Positions 18,127-25,984 of a stretch of 63,710 nucleotides of DNA are shown here, piece by piece. The notes below the pieces were generated by a model that was not told the DNA's origin, ran no database searches, and saw nothing but the letters and a program-made list of their open reading frames with translations. The translations under genes and the position numbers were made by a program. Origin of the DNA: Deinococci bacterium (GTDB taxonomy: Bacteria > Deinococcota > Deinococci > Deinococcales > Trueperaceae); assembly GCA_030149325.1 (NCBI GenBank), contig JASBRS010000003.1, forward strand, positions 1 to 63,710, written 5' to 3'. The first letter of the stretch is position 1, and each line of letters begins with the position of its first letter.

Positions 18127-18804
18127 ATGCTGTTCCGGGCGCGCAAGCGCACCCCGACGCGGCTCGAGCAGTGGCGCGACTTCGCCCGACGGCTCGAGCT
18201 GGTCGATGCCTCCCAGCAGGAGGCGCGCCTGCGCGACTGGTTCGATCTCGGCGAGCCCCCGCTCACGCCCCTCTACGGGCTCCGCCGCCAGGGGCAACCC
18301 ACCCTCTTCCTGTTCGATCAGCAACGCGCCCGTAGCGGCCCCGCCGGCACCGTCACCAGCCTGGTGACGGGCGCCATCCTGCGGGCGCCGACGCCGCTGT
18401 CCGCGACGTCGCTGCGTGCGCAGGCGCGCGGCAATCCGGTGATGGAGGCGATCGCGGCGGGGCGCACCGGCAGCCAGCGCCTCGACCTCGCCGACCTCGA
18501 CGCCTTCGACGGGGCCGTGAGCGTGTTCGCGCGCGACGAGGCGGCCGCCCGCGCGTGGTTGACGGGGCCGGTGCAGACGGTGATGGCGCGCATGCTGGCA
18601 CGGCCGGGCGTGACCCCGGTGCTGGTGGTCGGGCACCGCAACCTGCTGGTGCTGTGCGAGGGCGCCGAAGCGGCGCCCTTCGAGGCGCTCGAGGCCTTGG
18701 CCACCGACCTCTTCACGCTCTACGCCATGGTCGAGGGCGCGTCCGCGTCGGGCGCCGACCGCACCGCGCCGCCCGACGGCGACGCGGCCCAGACCGGTAC
18801 CTGA
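18127..18804 (+). CDS. Conserved protein of unknown function
   Basis: 225 residues with no family I recognise. It is soluble, with no signal peptide or transmembrane helix. The first 40 residues are basic and helical, a central alpha/beta part ends in VLVVGHRNLLVLCEGAE, and the last 20 are low complexity. ATG 18127 lies 6 nt after TTGAAT (18115-18120), matching the leaderless pattern of its neighbours. It lies 37 bp after the DUF59 gene on the same strand. Confidence 0.7.
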   Translation: MLFRARKRTPTRLEQWRDFARRLELVDASQQEARLRDWFDLGEPPLTPLYGLRRQGQPTLFLFDQQRARSGPAGTVTSLVTGAILRAPTPLSATSLRAQARGNPVMEAIAAGRTGSQRLDLADLDAFDGAVSVFARDEAAARAWLTGPVQTVMARMLARPGVTPVLVVGHRNLLVLCEGAEAAPFEALEALATDLFTLYAMVEGASASGADRTAPPDGDAAQTGT

Positions 18805-18831
18805 GGGAGGGGGCCCGACCGCCGCCGGCCG

Positions 18832-19293
18832 TCACCCGTCGCGGTGGTAGGGGTGGCCGGCGCGTACCGTCTCCACCCGGTAGAGCTGCTCCAGCAGCAC
18901 CAGCCGCGCCAGCTCGTGGGGCAGCGTCAGCGGCGACAGACTCCACACCTCGTCGGCGCGCTCGCGCAGCCAGGGCGCGTGGCCCTCGGCGCCGCCGACC
19001 AACAGGCTGAGCTGACTGGTGCCGCGCAGCTCGAGGTCATCGAGGTGGGCGGCGAGTCCGCGGGTGTCGAAGCTGCGGCCGGCCTCGTCGAGGCACACCG
19101 TGCGGCCCTCGGCGGCCGCCAGCAGCGCGGTGCTGTCGGCCTCGCGGACGGCGGCCGCGTCGGGACCCCGCCCCTCCTTGAGCTCCACCACCTCGAGACG
19201 GCCGAAGGGGCGCGTGCGTTCCTGGTAGTGGCGGCAGGCGTCGGCGTAGAAGCCGCGCTTGAGGCGGCCGATGGCCACGACGCGGTAGCGCAC
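18832..19293 (-). CDS. rlmH: 23S rRNA pseudouridine-1915 N3-methyltransferase
   Basis: SPOUT-class methyltransferase that modifies helix 69 of 23S rRNA, 153 residues. The AdoMet knot is visible as LLVGGAEGH followed by SLSPLTLPHELARLVLLEQLYRVETVRAGHPYHRDG, the full RlmH C-terminus. It lies 13 bp after thyX on the same strand and is probably co-transcribed; no separate promoter is evident. Confidence 0.97.
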   Translation of the reverse strand: MRYRVVAIGRLKRGFYADACRHYQERTRPFGRLEVVELKEGRGPDAAAVREADSTALLAAAEGRTVCLDEAGRSFDTRGLAAHLDDLELRGTSQLSLLVGGAEGHAPWLRERADEVWSLSPLTLPHELARLVLLEQLYRVETVRAGHPYHRDG

Positions 19294-19306
19294 GGTCGGC
19301 GCCTCG

Positions 19307-20206
19307 TCAGCCTTCGCGGGGCGTCGAGGCCCCGTCGGCGTCGTCCTCGGACGACGGCGCGGGCAGACCCAGCGTGTCGAGCAGCTCGCGGCGGCGGCTC
19401 GAGCGCAGGGAGCTGCGCTCGAGGGCCTGGTCCAGCGCAGCGGGATCCAGGGCCTGGCGGAGCACCTCGAGCTCGCTGCCGGAGAGCGTGCGCGCGGTCA
19501 GCACGTGCTCCTCGAAGGCCTCGTAGGCCAGCGGGCAGACGGCCCGCACCATCGGCGCGATGGCGTCGCCGTAGGCGCGGATCTCGTACTGGGCGTGCCA
19601 GTCCATGCGCAGGCGCAGGAAGTGGAAGAGGTTGTTGAGGTCGATCTGCCAGTACATCTCGGTGTACAGGCTCAGCGGCAGGTTGATGCGTGCCAGCTCA
19701 CGGGCGATGCCGTCCTCGAGGAGGTCTTCGTAGTGCCGGTAGGTCGCGGCCTGATCGGCCGCCAGCCCTGCGATGACGCGCTCGCGGAGGGCGTCGGGGA
19801 CCTCGTCGTCGCTGCCGCCCTGACGGTTGCGGCGGCTCTGGAGCCGCACCTCGTGGGGGCGCGGCAGGTAGAACTCGTCGCGCATCACCGAGTAGCGGCC
19901 GCTGATCTCGTTGAGCCGGGCCGTGCGGTGCCGGATCCACTGCCGGGCGACGAAGATGGGCATCTTGACGTGGAAGGTGAAGATGACCTGCTCGAAGGGG
20001 CTGGTGTGACGGTTGCGCAGGAGGTAGTCGATCAGGGCGCGGTCCTCGCGGACCGACTTGGTGCCCTCGCCGTACGACACGCGGGCGGCCTGCACGATAC
20101 GGGCGTCACCGCCCAGGTAGTCCACCAGCCGCACGAAGCCGTGGTCGAGGACCTCGAAGGTCTCGTCCAACAGGGCGTCGGCCTCGGGTACGGAGATGCG
20201 CGCCAT
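19307..20206 (-). CDS. thyX: FAD-dependent thymidylate synthase
   Basis: Makes dTMP from dUMP using flavin and methylene-folate. 299 residues. The ThyX signature RHRTARLNEISGRYS is intact, preceded by FEQVIFTFHVKMPIFVARQW. The C-terminal 60 residues are a helical extension ending in an acidic low-complexity tail. ATG 20206 (MARISVPEAD) is preferred because TAGGAT (20214-20219, minus strand) lies 7 nt upstream; ATG 20215 falls inside that box. Confidence 0.96.
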   Translation of the reverse strand: MARISVPEADALLDETFEVLDHGFVRLVDYLGGDARIVQAARVSYGEGTKSVREDRALIDYLLRNRHTSPFEQVIFTFHVKMPIFVARQWIRHRTARLNEISGRYSVMRDEFYLPRPHEVRLQSRRNRQGGSDDEVPDALRERVIAGLAADQAATYRHYEDLLEDGIARELARINLPLSLYTEMYWQIDLNNLFHFLRLRMDWHAQYEIRAYGDAIAPMVRAVCPLAYEAFEEHVLTARTLSGSELEVLRQALDPAALDQALERSSLRSSRRRELLDTLGLPAPSSEDDADGASTPREG

Positions 20207-20242
20207 GCCCGGCATCCTACCCCAAGGGGCGCGTTCATCTTC

Positions 20243-20269
20243 GCGGGCGCCGTCGTGAAGGGCGCCCGC
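20243..20269. repeat. Perfect 9-bp inverted repeat in the thyX/SLH-porin spacer
   Basis: GCGGGCGCC (20243-20251) and GGCGCCCGC (20261-20269) are separated by 9 nt. It lies between the thyX start and the SLH-porin promoter. No T-run follows on either strand, so a terminator is unlikely. It may be an operator or a cruciform-forming site. The surrounding 20275-20365 is clearly AT-richer than the rest of the window. Confidence 0.5.
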
Positions 20270-20365
20270 GCATTCTCATGAGAGGACCATGAGTGCGCGA
20301 CTTCACAAAGTCGATTTCTTCGATGCAGACCGCAGAATCTCGCTCTCATAAACGCTTCATTCGCC

Positions 20366-20394
20366 TTGACACCCCCTCATGGTTGTGGGATACT
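20366..20394 (+). promoter_or_regulatory. Strong promoter of the SLH-porin gene
   Basis: Consensus -35 TTGACA (20366-20371), a 17-bp spacer and -10 GATACT (20389-20394), with AT-rich DNA upstream that could act as an UP element. The predicted start near 20401 gives a leader of about 200 nt before the ATG at 20603. A near-consensus promoter fits a very abundant surface protein. Confidence 0.85.
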
Positions 20395-20444
20395 TGGACG
20401 GATTTGTCCTCGACCTGGGGCCGCACCGGAAGGAGGTGCACACC

Positions 20445-20531
20445 TTGAACCGGTCTCGAGGTGAGGCGAGTCTCGACGGGGACGAGAAAACGGCCAGCAG
20501 GGGCGGCGAGGAAACAAGGACACTCCCGTGA
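20445..20531 (+). CDS. 28-codon upstream ORF in the SLH-porin leader
   Basis: AAGGAGGTG (20430-20438), a near-perfect ribosome-binding site, is placed for the TTG at 20445-20447. The frame runs 28 codons (charged, rich in Glu, Arg and Thr) and ends TGA at 20529-20531. That stop overlaps a GTG at 20528 which opens a 25-codon in-frame extension of the porin gene. The peptide has no recognisable family. It may be a leader peptide that tunes porin translation or protects the mRNA. It is a prediction only. Confidence 0.4.
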   Translation: MNRSRGEASLDGDEKTASRGGEETRTLP

Positions 20532-20602
20532 CCCTGCGACGGTGCTTCTCCTATCCCGTCGCGAACGGTTCCGACTTCCTACAGTTCAAGGGGTACCCAA
20601 GC

Positions 20603-23464
20603 ATGAAAAGACTCATCCTAACGCTCCTGGCGGCAACGCTGGTGGGCGGCGCCTTCGCGCAGAACACGTCGTTCCCGGACATCCCGGCGAACCACTGGGC
20701 TGCCGACGCCGTCTCCCGCATCGCCAACCTGGGCATCGTCATCGGCTTCCCCGACGGTACCTTCCGCGGCAACGAAGCCTTCACCCGTTACCAGGCCGCC
20801 CTCGTCATCAGCCGCATGCTGGACGTCGTCAACCAGAACGTCAACAGCTCGCTGGCCATGACGAAGTCGGACATCGAGTCGCTGCGTAACGCGGTGCAGG
20901 GCCTCGCTTCGGACGTCGCCTCCCAGGGCGTGCGTCTGTCGTCGGCGGAGAGCGCCATCGCCAGCCTCTCGGACGATGTGACGGCCAACAAGTCGTCGAT
21001 CGCCTCCAACGCTTCGCGCCTCGACGCCCTCGAGCAGAAGCTCAACAACATGCCGAGCGGCAGCGATCCTGCGGTCCTCCGCGACCTGCAGAACCAGATC
21101 GCTTCGCAGCGCGTCGCCATCGACACCGCGCAGGCCCAGGCCGACGCCGCGGCCAAGCGCGCCAACGACGCCCACGACCTCGCCACTCAGGCCATGTCGC
21201 AGGCCCAGCAGAACGCCTCCGACATCGCTGCGGCGAACAAGGTCCTGCAGGCGTTGGCCGACAAGGTCAACAGCATGCCCTCGACCCCGGCTGCCTCCAC
21301 GGGCGGCACGGTGGACCTGTCGGGCGTGCAGGGTGACATCCAGCGCAACTCGAGCGACATCGCGAACATCCGCGAGTTCGTCATCCTGCTGCGCCGGGAT
21401 CAGGTCGCCCTCCGTGATCGCGTGTCCGCCCTCGAAGCCGGCAGCACCAAGCAGGCCGCCGACATCGCGGCGCTCGACAAGCGCGTCACGGCGCTCGAGA
21501 GCAACCCGCTGGCGATCTCCGGTTCGATCGACCTGAGCTACTACGTCGGTCGCATCCAGGGCAGCCCGTTCGACGTCGACCGTGCCTACGGCATCGGCCA
21601 GAGCCGCGACATGGGCGCCTCGATCTTCAGCACGGGCACCGAGGACTACGACGGCAGCGACGCCATCGATGCCGCCGGTGAGTACGCGCAGGACCGCCAG
21701 GACATCACCCAGACCCCTGGGAACGTCACGGCCTCCCTGACGCTCAACATCGGCTACGGCAACAGCTTCGACGGCGCCGGCAGCCCCAACGCGCTGAACA
21801 GCTTCAGCGCCGTGGTGGACCTCAGCCTGCAGCAGCTGGCGACGGCCCCGACGTGGAATGACGGCAACACCGGTGCGGGCTACATGTTCCGCCTCGATGG
21901 CTTCACCTCCACGTTCGACGGCATCGGCGGCTCCCCGCTGACCTTCTCGTTCGGCACTGCGGTCACCACCCAGTTCACCGACTACGTCGTGAACCTCGAG
22001 GATCCGGGCTTCGTGGCCACGCTCACCTCGCCCGACTTCCTGAAGTTCCTCAACCCCAACCTGACGGTGGCCTACGCGGCTCCGCAGCTCGCTCAGGACG
22101 GCACGACGGCGCTCTCGAACGTCTACGTGCGCGGCGCCCACCTGACGGTGAACCCCTTCAAGGGCATCACCCTCGGTGGCAGCTTCGCGCAGTCGGCCGC
22201 CAACGCCGGCGACAAGAACAACGTCAACGCTGACAACGTCACCGATACCGTCTACGGTGTCGATGCCAACGCCAGCGTCAGCATGTTCACGCTGGGCTTC
22301 GAGTGGGCCAACGGCAGCAAGACCGATCAGGTCACGCCGGCCAACGACACCAGCAACTCGCTGCTGTACGCGACGCTGCACGTCGACGGCTCGAGCCTGC
22401 CGATCCTCAACAGCCTGGACGCCAACTACCGCGACATCCCGGGCAGCTGGGATAGCAACGGCTTCAACCTGGCGTTCAACGCGGGCAGCAACGACAGCAA
22501 CTACCCGTTCGCGCTCGACCAGCGCGGCTTCGGCGTCAAGGGTGACCTCGGTCTGTTCATCCTCGACGTCTCGGCGTACTTCGACAACTTCAACGTCGAT
22601 CTGACCGGTGCCAACAACGCCATCATGGCGTACGGCGCCGACGCCACCGCCAAGCTGTTCGCCGGCTTCAGCCTCACCGGCTTCTTCCACAACGTCACCG
22701 TGGACGGCACGCAGGTGGGCGACCTGGCCAGCAACCTCCAGGCCAACGGTGTGGCTCTCGTGGGCAGCGACCTGTCGACGATGTCGCCCGAGAACTACGA
22801 CACGGGCTTCGGCGTCACGCTGAAGCACGACGGCTCGGCCGACAACGCCCTCATCAAGAACCTCAACCTCGAGGCCACCTACGAGATGACGGGCGCCAGC
22901 TACAACACCACGACCATGGACTTCAAGGGTGACTACACCCTGAACGTCTCGATCGTGACCCTGACCCCGTACGCCGAGTACAAGAGCACTACCCATACGT
23001 ACACGGCGGACGATACGGCCACGATCATGGCGGGCGCCGGTCTCACGACCAAGCCGCTCGACGTGGTGCTGAAGCCCAGCCTGATGGGCGCGGTCAACTA
23101 CCGCACCACCAGCCACACCAACGCCGATACGTACACCGCCGATGAGCTGCAGTGGAGCGTGGGCCTGGTCCTGAACCAGTTCGTCTTCGACCACAGCACC
23201 CTCACGGCCAAGTACGGCTCGTGGAGTGGCAACAACATCACCACCGTCACCAACAGCGGTAGCAGCACCGGTGACAACGCCACCGACATCTCCGCCGGTG
23301 ACGTGAACAACGGTTCGGCGCAGAGCACGAGCGGCTACGAGGTCATCTGGAACTACTACGACCTCTCCTTCTCGTACGGCGTCTACACGAACCACAACAC
23401 GGCGAAGACCCCGGCCGACTCGTCGGCCCAGGCCTTCCAGATCAGCTACACCGTCGACTTCTGA
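20603..23464 (+). CDS. SLH-domain outer-envelope porin/S-layer protein (SlpA-like)
   Basis: 953 residues. Signal peptide 1-19 (cleavage after AFA). One SLH domain (about 24-72: FPDIPANHWAADAV ... GFPDGTFRG) should bind peptidoglycan-linked polymer. A long Ala/Asp/Ser-rich coiled coil (about 80-310) should span the periplasm, and a C-terminal beta-barrel (about 315-953) ends in Phe as in outer-membrane proteins. This order matches the major envelope proteins of Deinococcus and Thermus. ATG 20603 is chosen because it begins a perfect signal peptide. Base composition is lower in GC at third positions than in neighbouring genes, consistent with high expression. Confidence 0.92.
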   Translation: MKRLILTLLAATLVGGAFAQNTSFPDIPANHWAADAVSRIANLGIVIGFPDGTFRGNEAFTRYQAALVISRMLDVVNQNVNSSLAMTKSDIESLRNAVQGLASDVASQGVRLSSAESAIASLSDDVTANKSSIASNASRLDALEQKLNNMPSGSDPAVLRDLQNQIASQRVAIDTAQAQADAAAKRANDAHDLATQAMSQAQQNASDIAAANKVLQALADKVNSMPSTPAASTGGTVDLSGVQGDIQRNSSDIANIREFVILLRRDQVALRDRVSALEAGSTKQAADIAALDKRVTALESNPLAISGSIDLSYYVGRIQGSPFDVDRAYGIGQSRDMGASIFSTGTEDYDGSDAIDAAGEYAQDRQDITQTPGNVTASLTLNIGYGNSFDGAGSPNALNSFSAVVDLSLQQLATAPTWNDGNTGAGYMFRLDGFTSTFDGIGGSPLTFSFGTAVTTQFTDYVVNLEDPGFVATLTSPDFLKFLNPNLTVAYAAPQLAQDGTTALSNVYVRGAHLTVNPFKGITLGGSFAQSAANAGDKNNVNADNVTDTVYGVDANASVSMFTLGFEWANGSKTDQVTPANDTSNSLLYATLHVDGSSLPILNSLDANYRDIPGSWDSNGFNLAFNAGSNDSNYPFALDQRGFGVKGDLGLFILDVSAYFDNFNVDLTGANNAIMAYGADATAKLFAGFSLTGFFHNVTVDGTQVGDLASNLQANGVALVGSDLSTMSPENYDTGFGVTLKHDGSADNALIKNLNLEATYEMTGASYNTTTMDFKGDYTLNVSIVTLTPYAEYKSTTHTYTADDTATIMAGAGLTTKPLDVVLKPSLMGAVNYRTTSHTNADTYTADELQWSVGLVLNQFVFDHSTLTAKYGSWSGNNITTVTNSGSSTGDNATDISAGDVNNGSAQSTSGYEVIWNYYDLSFSYGVYTNHNTAKTPADSSAQAFQISYTVDF

Positions 23465-23498
23465 TCACGGCTGTAGGCTGACGGCGTAGACACGCCAA

Positions 23499-23530
23499 GC
23501 GAGGCCCCGCGCAAGCGGGGCCTCGCTCTT
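23499..23530 (+). terminator. Rho-independent terminator of the SLH-porin gene
   Basis: A perfect 12-bp stem (23499-23510 with 23515-23526) closes a GCAA tetraloop and is followed by TCTTGGTT. It begins 34 bp after the stop codon. It is the clearest terminator in the window. Confidence 0.88.
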
Positions 23531-23608
23531 GGTTGGGCCGCGACGCCGCAGGCGTCGGTCGGGGCGCAGGCCGGGGGTGCCCGGCCTCGGCCCCCGCACG
23601 AGCGAGCG

Positions 23609-24478
23609 CTAGCTGAGGACGCGCAGCGACGTCGGGTTCAGGGTGAGGTCGAAGCTGGTGGCGGGGGTCAGCCGCTCGCCGTCGACGTGCCCCGGCTGGG
23701 CGCGTTCCCAGCTCAGGCGCACACGCTGGCCGCGGAAGGCGTGGACCTTGGGGTGGCCCAGGTGGGCGCCCCGCATCACCTTGGGCAGGAGCGCCAGCGT
23801 GCCGGCGCGACCCAGGTCGCCGGCCACCAGCACGTCGAAGGTGCCGTCGTCCAGCGAGGCCGCCGGCGCGAACAGGAAGCTTCCGCCGGTGCGCGGTCCG
23901 AGCTGCGTCGACACCAGCAGCGAGCGTCCACGGTAGACGGTCTGCCCGTCCACCGAGACCTCCACGGGGGCGGGGTCGAGGGCGCCGAGGGCGGCCATCA
24001 CCCCCCACAGGTAGGCGGCCAGCCCCCGCAGCGGTCTCGGGGCGTCGACCACCCGTCGCGCCACGTCCGCGTCGAAGCCGACGCCGGCGGCGTTGATGAA
24101 GGGCTCGCCGTTGACGGTGCCGGTATCGACCCGACGGGTGTCCCCGTGGAGGAGCCGGTCCAGGGCGCCGGCCAGGTCGCCGCGCTGGATCCCGAGGGCG
24201 AACGCGAAGTCGTCGCCCGAGCCGACCGGCAACAGGCCCAGGGTGCGGGGAGCGTTGATGCAGGCCTTGGCCACCTCGTGGGTGGTGCCGTCGCCGCCGA
24301 CGGCGACCACCACCGCTTCCTCGGGCGTGGAGGCGGCCAGCTCGGTGGCGTGGCCGGGCCCCTCGGTCGTCAGCACGCGGTAGGCCACGCCCTGCGCGTC
24401 CAGGTAGGTCCGGGCCTGCGCCAGCGCCGCCGCGGCACGACCGCGGCCGGCGATCGGGTTGAAGATCAGGTTCAGCAC
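23609..24478 (-). CDS. Diacylglycerol/lipid kinase family protein (YegS/DAGK catalytic domain)
   Basis: 289 residues. The DAGK catalytic fold begins at once with LNLIFNPIAGRGR. GGDGTTHEVAKA is the nucleotide-binding loop, and LPVGSGDDFAFALG replaces the usual GTxNDFA with GSGDDFA. The C-terminal lobe contains the FDV motif and HVDGE. Substrate could be diacylglycerol, a sphingoid base or another lipid alcohol. GTG 24478 is chosen: it starts the conserved strand and TAGAAT (24489-24494, minus strand) lies 10 nt upstream. Longer in-frame starts run into the divergent promoter. Confidence 0.9.
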   Translation of the reverse strand: MLNLIFNPIAGRGRAAAALAQARTYLDAQGVAYRVLTTEGPGHATELAASTPEEAVVVAVGGDGTTHEVAKACINAPRTLGLLPVGSGDDFAFALGIQRGDLAGALDRLLHGDTRRVDTGTVNGEPFINAAGVGFDADVARRVVDAPRPLRGLAAYLWGVMAALGALDPAPVEVSVDGQTVYRGRSLLVSTQLGPRTGGSFLFAPAASLDDGTFDVLVAGDLGRAGTLALLPKVMRGAHLGHPKVHAFRGQRVRLSWERAQPGHVDGERLTPATSFDLTLNPTSLRVLS

Positions 24479-24488
24479 GACCGCGCCG

Positions 24489-24547
24489 ATTCTATCGTGT
24501 GGGTGTACGGAACGTCGCGCCGAGCGCGCGCGGAGGGGCGCTAGACT
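24489..24547. promoter_or_regulatory. Divergent promoter pair, lipid kinase / hexapeptide protein
   Basis: Minus-strand -10 TAGAAT (24489-24494) and plus-strand TAGACT (24542-24547) point away from each other, 47 bp apart, inside a 76-bp gap between the start codons. The two upstream regions must overlap, so binding at one promoter should affect the other. Confidence 0.65.
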
Positions 24548-24554
24548 GGAGCGT

Positions 24555-25232
24555 ATGCAGGCTCCGGAAGAGCTGTTCGACCTCACGAGGGTCCCCGAGG
24601 CCCTGCGCTGGCTGCTCCAGGTCGACCTCCCCTGGGAGGTCCTGGCGCGGCTCGACGCCTTCGGAGCCGAGCTGGTCGCCGGTGGGACCGGGAGCGTTCA
24701 CCCCACCGCCATCGTGGAGGGACCGCTCTACGTGGGCGAGGGCGCCAGCGTCGGGCCCTACGCCTACCTCCAGGGGCCGGTGTACCTGGCCCCCGGCGCG
24801 CAGGTCGGCCACACCGCCTACCTGCGCGGGCCGGTGGTCCTCGGGCCCGACGCGCGCGTCATGCACGCCTCCGAGGTCAAGCGCTCCGTGATGCTGGGTG
24901 GCGCCCGTGCGCCCCACTTCAACTACGTCGGCGACAGCGTGGTCGGGCACGACGTCAACCTGGGGGCGGGCGTGAAGCTCGCCAACTTCAAGACCACCGG
25001 CGACGAGGTCAAGGTAGGTGGCGTCGGCATCGGCCTGCGCAAGTTCGGGGCGGCCCTCGGGGACGGCGTGTCGATCGGCTGCAATGCGGTGCTGGCCCCC
25101 GGGACCGTGGTCGGCCGTGAGACGGTGATCTACAACGGTGCCATGGTCCGAGGCGTGGTCCCCGCCCGGCGGGTGATCAAGCTGCGCCAGACCCAGGAGC
25201 AGGTCGAAGCGCTGGCCCGCGGCTCCGGCTAG
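24555..25232 (+). CDS. Left-handed beta-helix (hexapeptide-repeat) acyltransferase-like protein
   Basis: 225 residues. After a helical N-terminus (1-45), hexapeptide turns run from about 50 to 205 (for example VHPTAIVEGPLYVGEGASVGPYAYLQG). It resembles the C-terminal acetyltransferase half of sugar nucleotidylyltransferases (GlmU and archaeal-type), with HFNYVGDSVVG and GAGVKLANFK. No nucleotidyltransferase domain is fused. Probable O- or N-acetylation of a sugar nucleotide. ATG 24555 lies 7 nt after TAGACT, the textbook leaderless spacing of this genome. Confidence 0.85.
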   Translation: MQAPEELFDLTRVPEALRWLLQVDLPWEVLARLDAFGAELVAGGTGSVHPTAIVEGPLYVGEGASVGPYAYLQGPVYLAPGAQVGHTAYLRGPVVLGPDARVMHASEVKRSVMLGGARAPHFNYVGDSVVGHDVNLGAGVKLANFKTTGDEVKVGGVGIGLRKFGAALGDGVSIGCNAVLAPGTVVGRETVIYNGAMVRGVVPARRVIKLRQTQEQVEALARGSG

Positions 25233-25262
25233 CGGACCCGGCGGCGCGGCCCGGGAGGCGCG

Positions 25263-25979
25263 ATGCTGCCTCTGCGCGACCTCAACCCTCGCAGCTCGCG
25301 GCCCTGGGTCACCTACGCCATCGCGGCGCTGTGCGTCGGCGTCTACCTCTACCAGGCGTACCTCGGCACCAGCCTGCAGGGGTTCCTGTTCACCCTGCGC
25401 TTCGGCTTCATCCCCGAACGCCTCCTCGCCCTGCCCCTTGCCGGTGCCCCCAGCCTCGTCACCAGCCTCTTCCTGCACGGCGGCCTGCTGCACCTCGCCG
25501 GCAACCTGCTGTTCCTGATCGTGTTCGGGGACAACATCGAGGACCGCATGGGGCACCTCGGGTTCGCCGTCTTCTACCTCGTCGGCGGCGCCCTCGCCAA
25601 CCTCGTCTACGCCTTCGCCACCGACGCCCCGCGGATCCCGCTGGTCGGCGCGTCCGGCGCGGTCAGTGCGGTGTTGGGTGCCTACCTGCTGCTGTTCCCA
25701 CGGCTCAAGGTACTGACCTTCCTGCCGCCGCTCTTGCTGCCGTGGTTGGTAGCGTCGCTGTTCGCCCGGGTGCCCCGCTTTTTCCTATTGTGGTTCCCGG
25801 CGTGGCTGTTCATCGGCTACTGGTTCCTGATCCAGGTGGTCGAGGCCACGGCCGGCGCCGCCCTGGCGCCCGCGGGAGCGACCTCGATCGCCTGGTGGGC
25901 GCACGTCGGGGGCTTCGCCTTCGGCGTGGCCGGGGTGCGCGCGTTCGCGCGACGCGGGAGCGCGTCGCCATGGAGGTGA
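25263..25979 (+). CDS. Rhomboid-family intramembrane serine protease
   Basis: 238 residues, six or seven transmembrane helices. The catalytic motif GASGAVSAVLGAY (Ser of GxSG) and the His of WWAHVGGFAFG are both present, with the loop-1 region HGGLLHLAGNLLFL and its asparagine. It should therefore be active and cleave substrates within the membrane. It is preceded by the hexapeptide protein (30 bp) and followed closely by a secreted matrixin-like protein. Confidence 0.93.
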   Translation: MLPLRDLNPRSSRPWVTYAIAALCVGVYLYQAYLGTSLQGFLFTLRFGFIPERLLALPLAGAPSLVTSLFLHGGLLHLAGNLLFLIVFGDNIEDRMGHLGFAVFYLVGGALANLVYAFATDAPRIPLVGASGAVSAVLGAYLLLFPRLKVLTFLPPLLLPWLVASLFARVPRFFLLWFPAWLFIGYWFLIQVVEATAGAALAPAGATSIAWWAHVGGFAFGVAGVRAFARRGSASPWR

Positions 25980-25984
25980 CGACC

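Noticed and set aside
20528-20602. GTG 20528 as the porin start
   Set aside because: The extra 25 codons have no family conservation I know of and would bury the signal peptide; ATG 20603 starts a normal signal sequence.
20618-23395. Very long open frame on the minus strand opposite the SLH-porin gene
   Set aside because: It gives a biased Val/Arg/Gly/Asp-rich product with no domains, and the plus-strand gene has signal peptide, SLH domain and barrel. High GC leaves antisense frames open.
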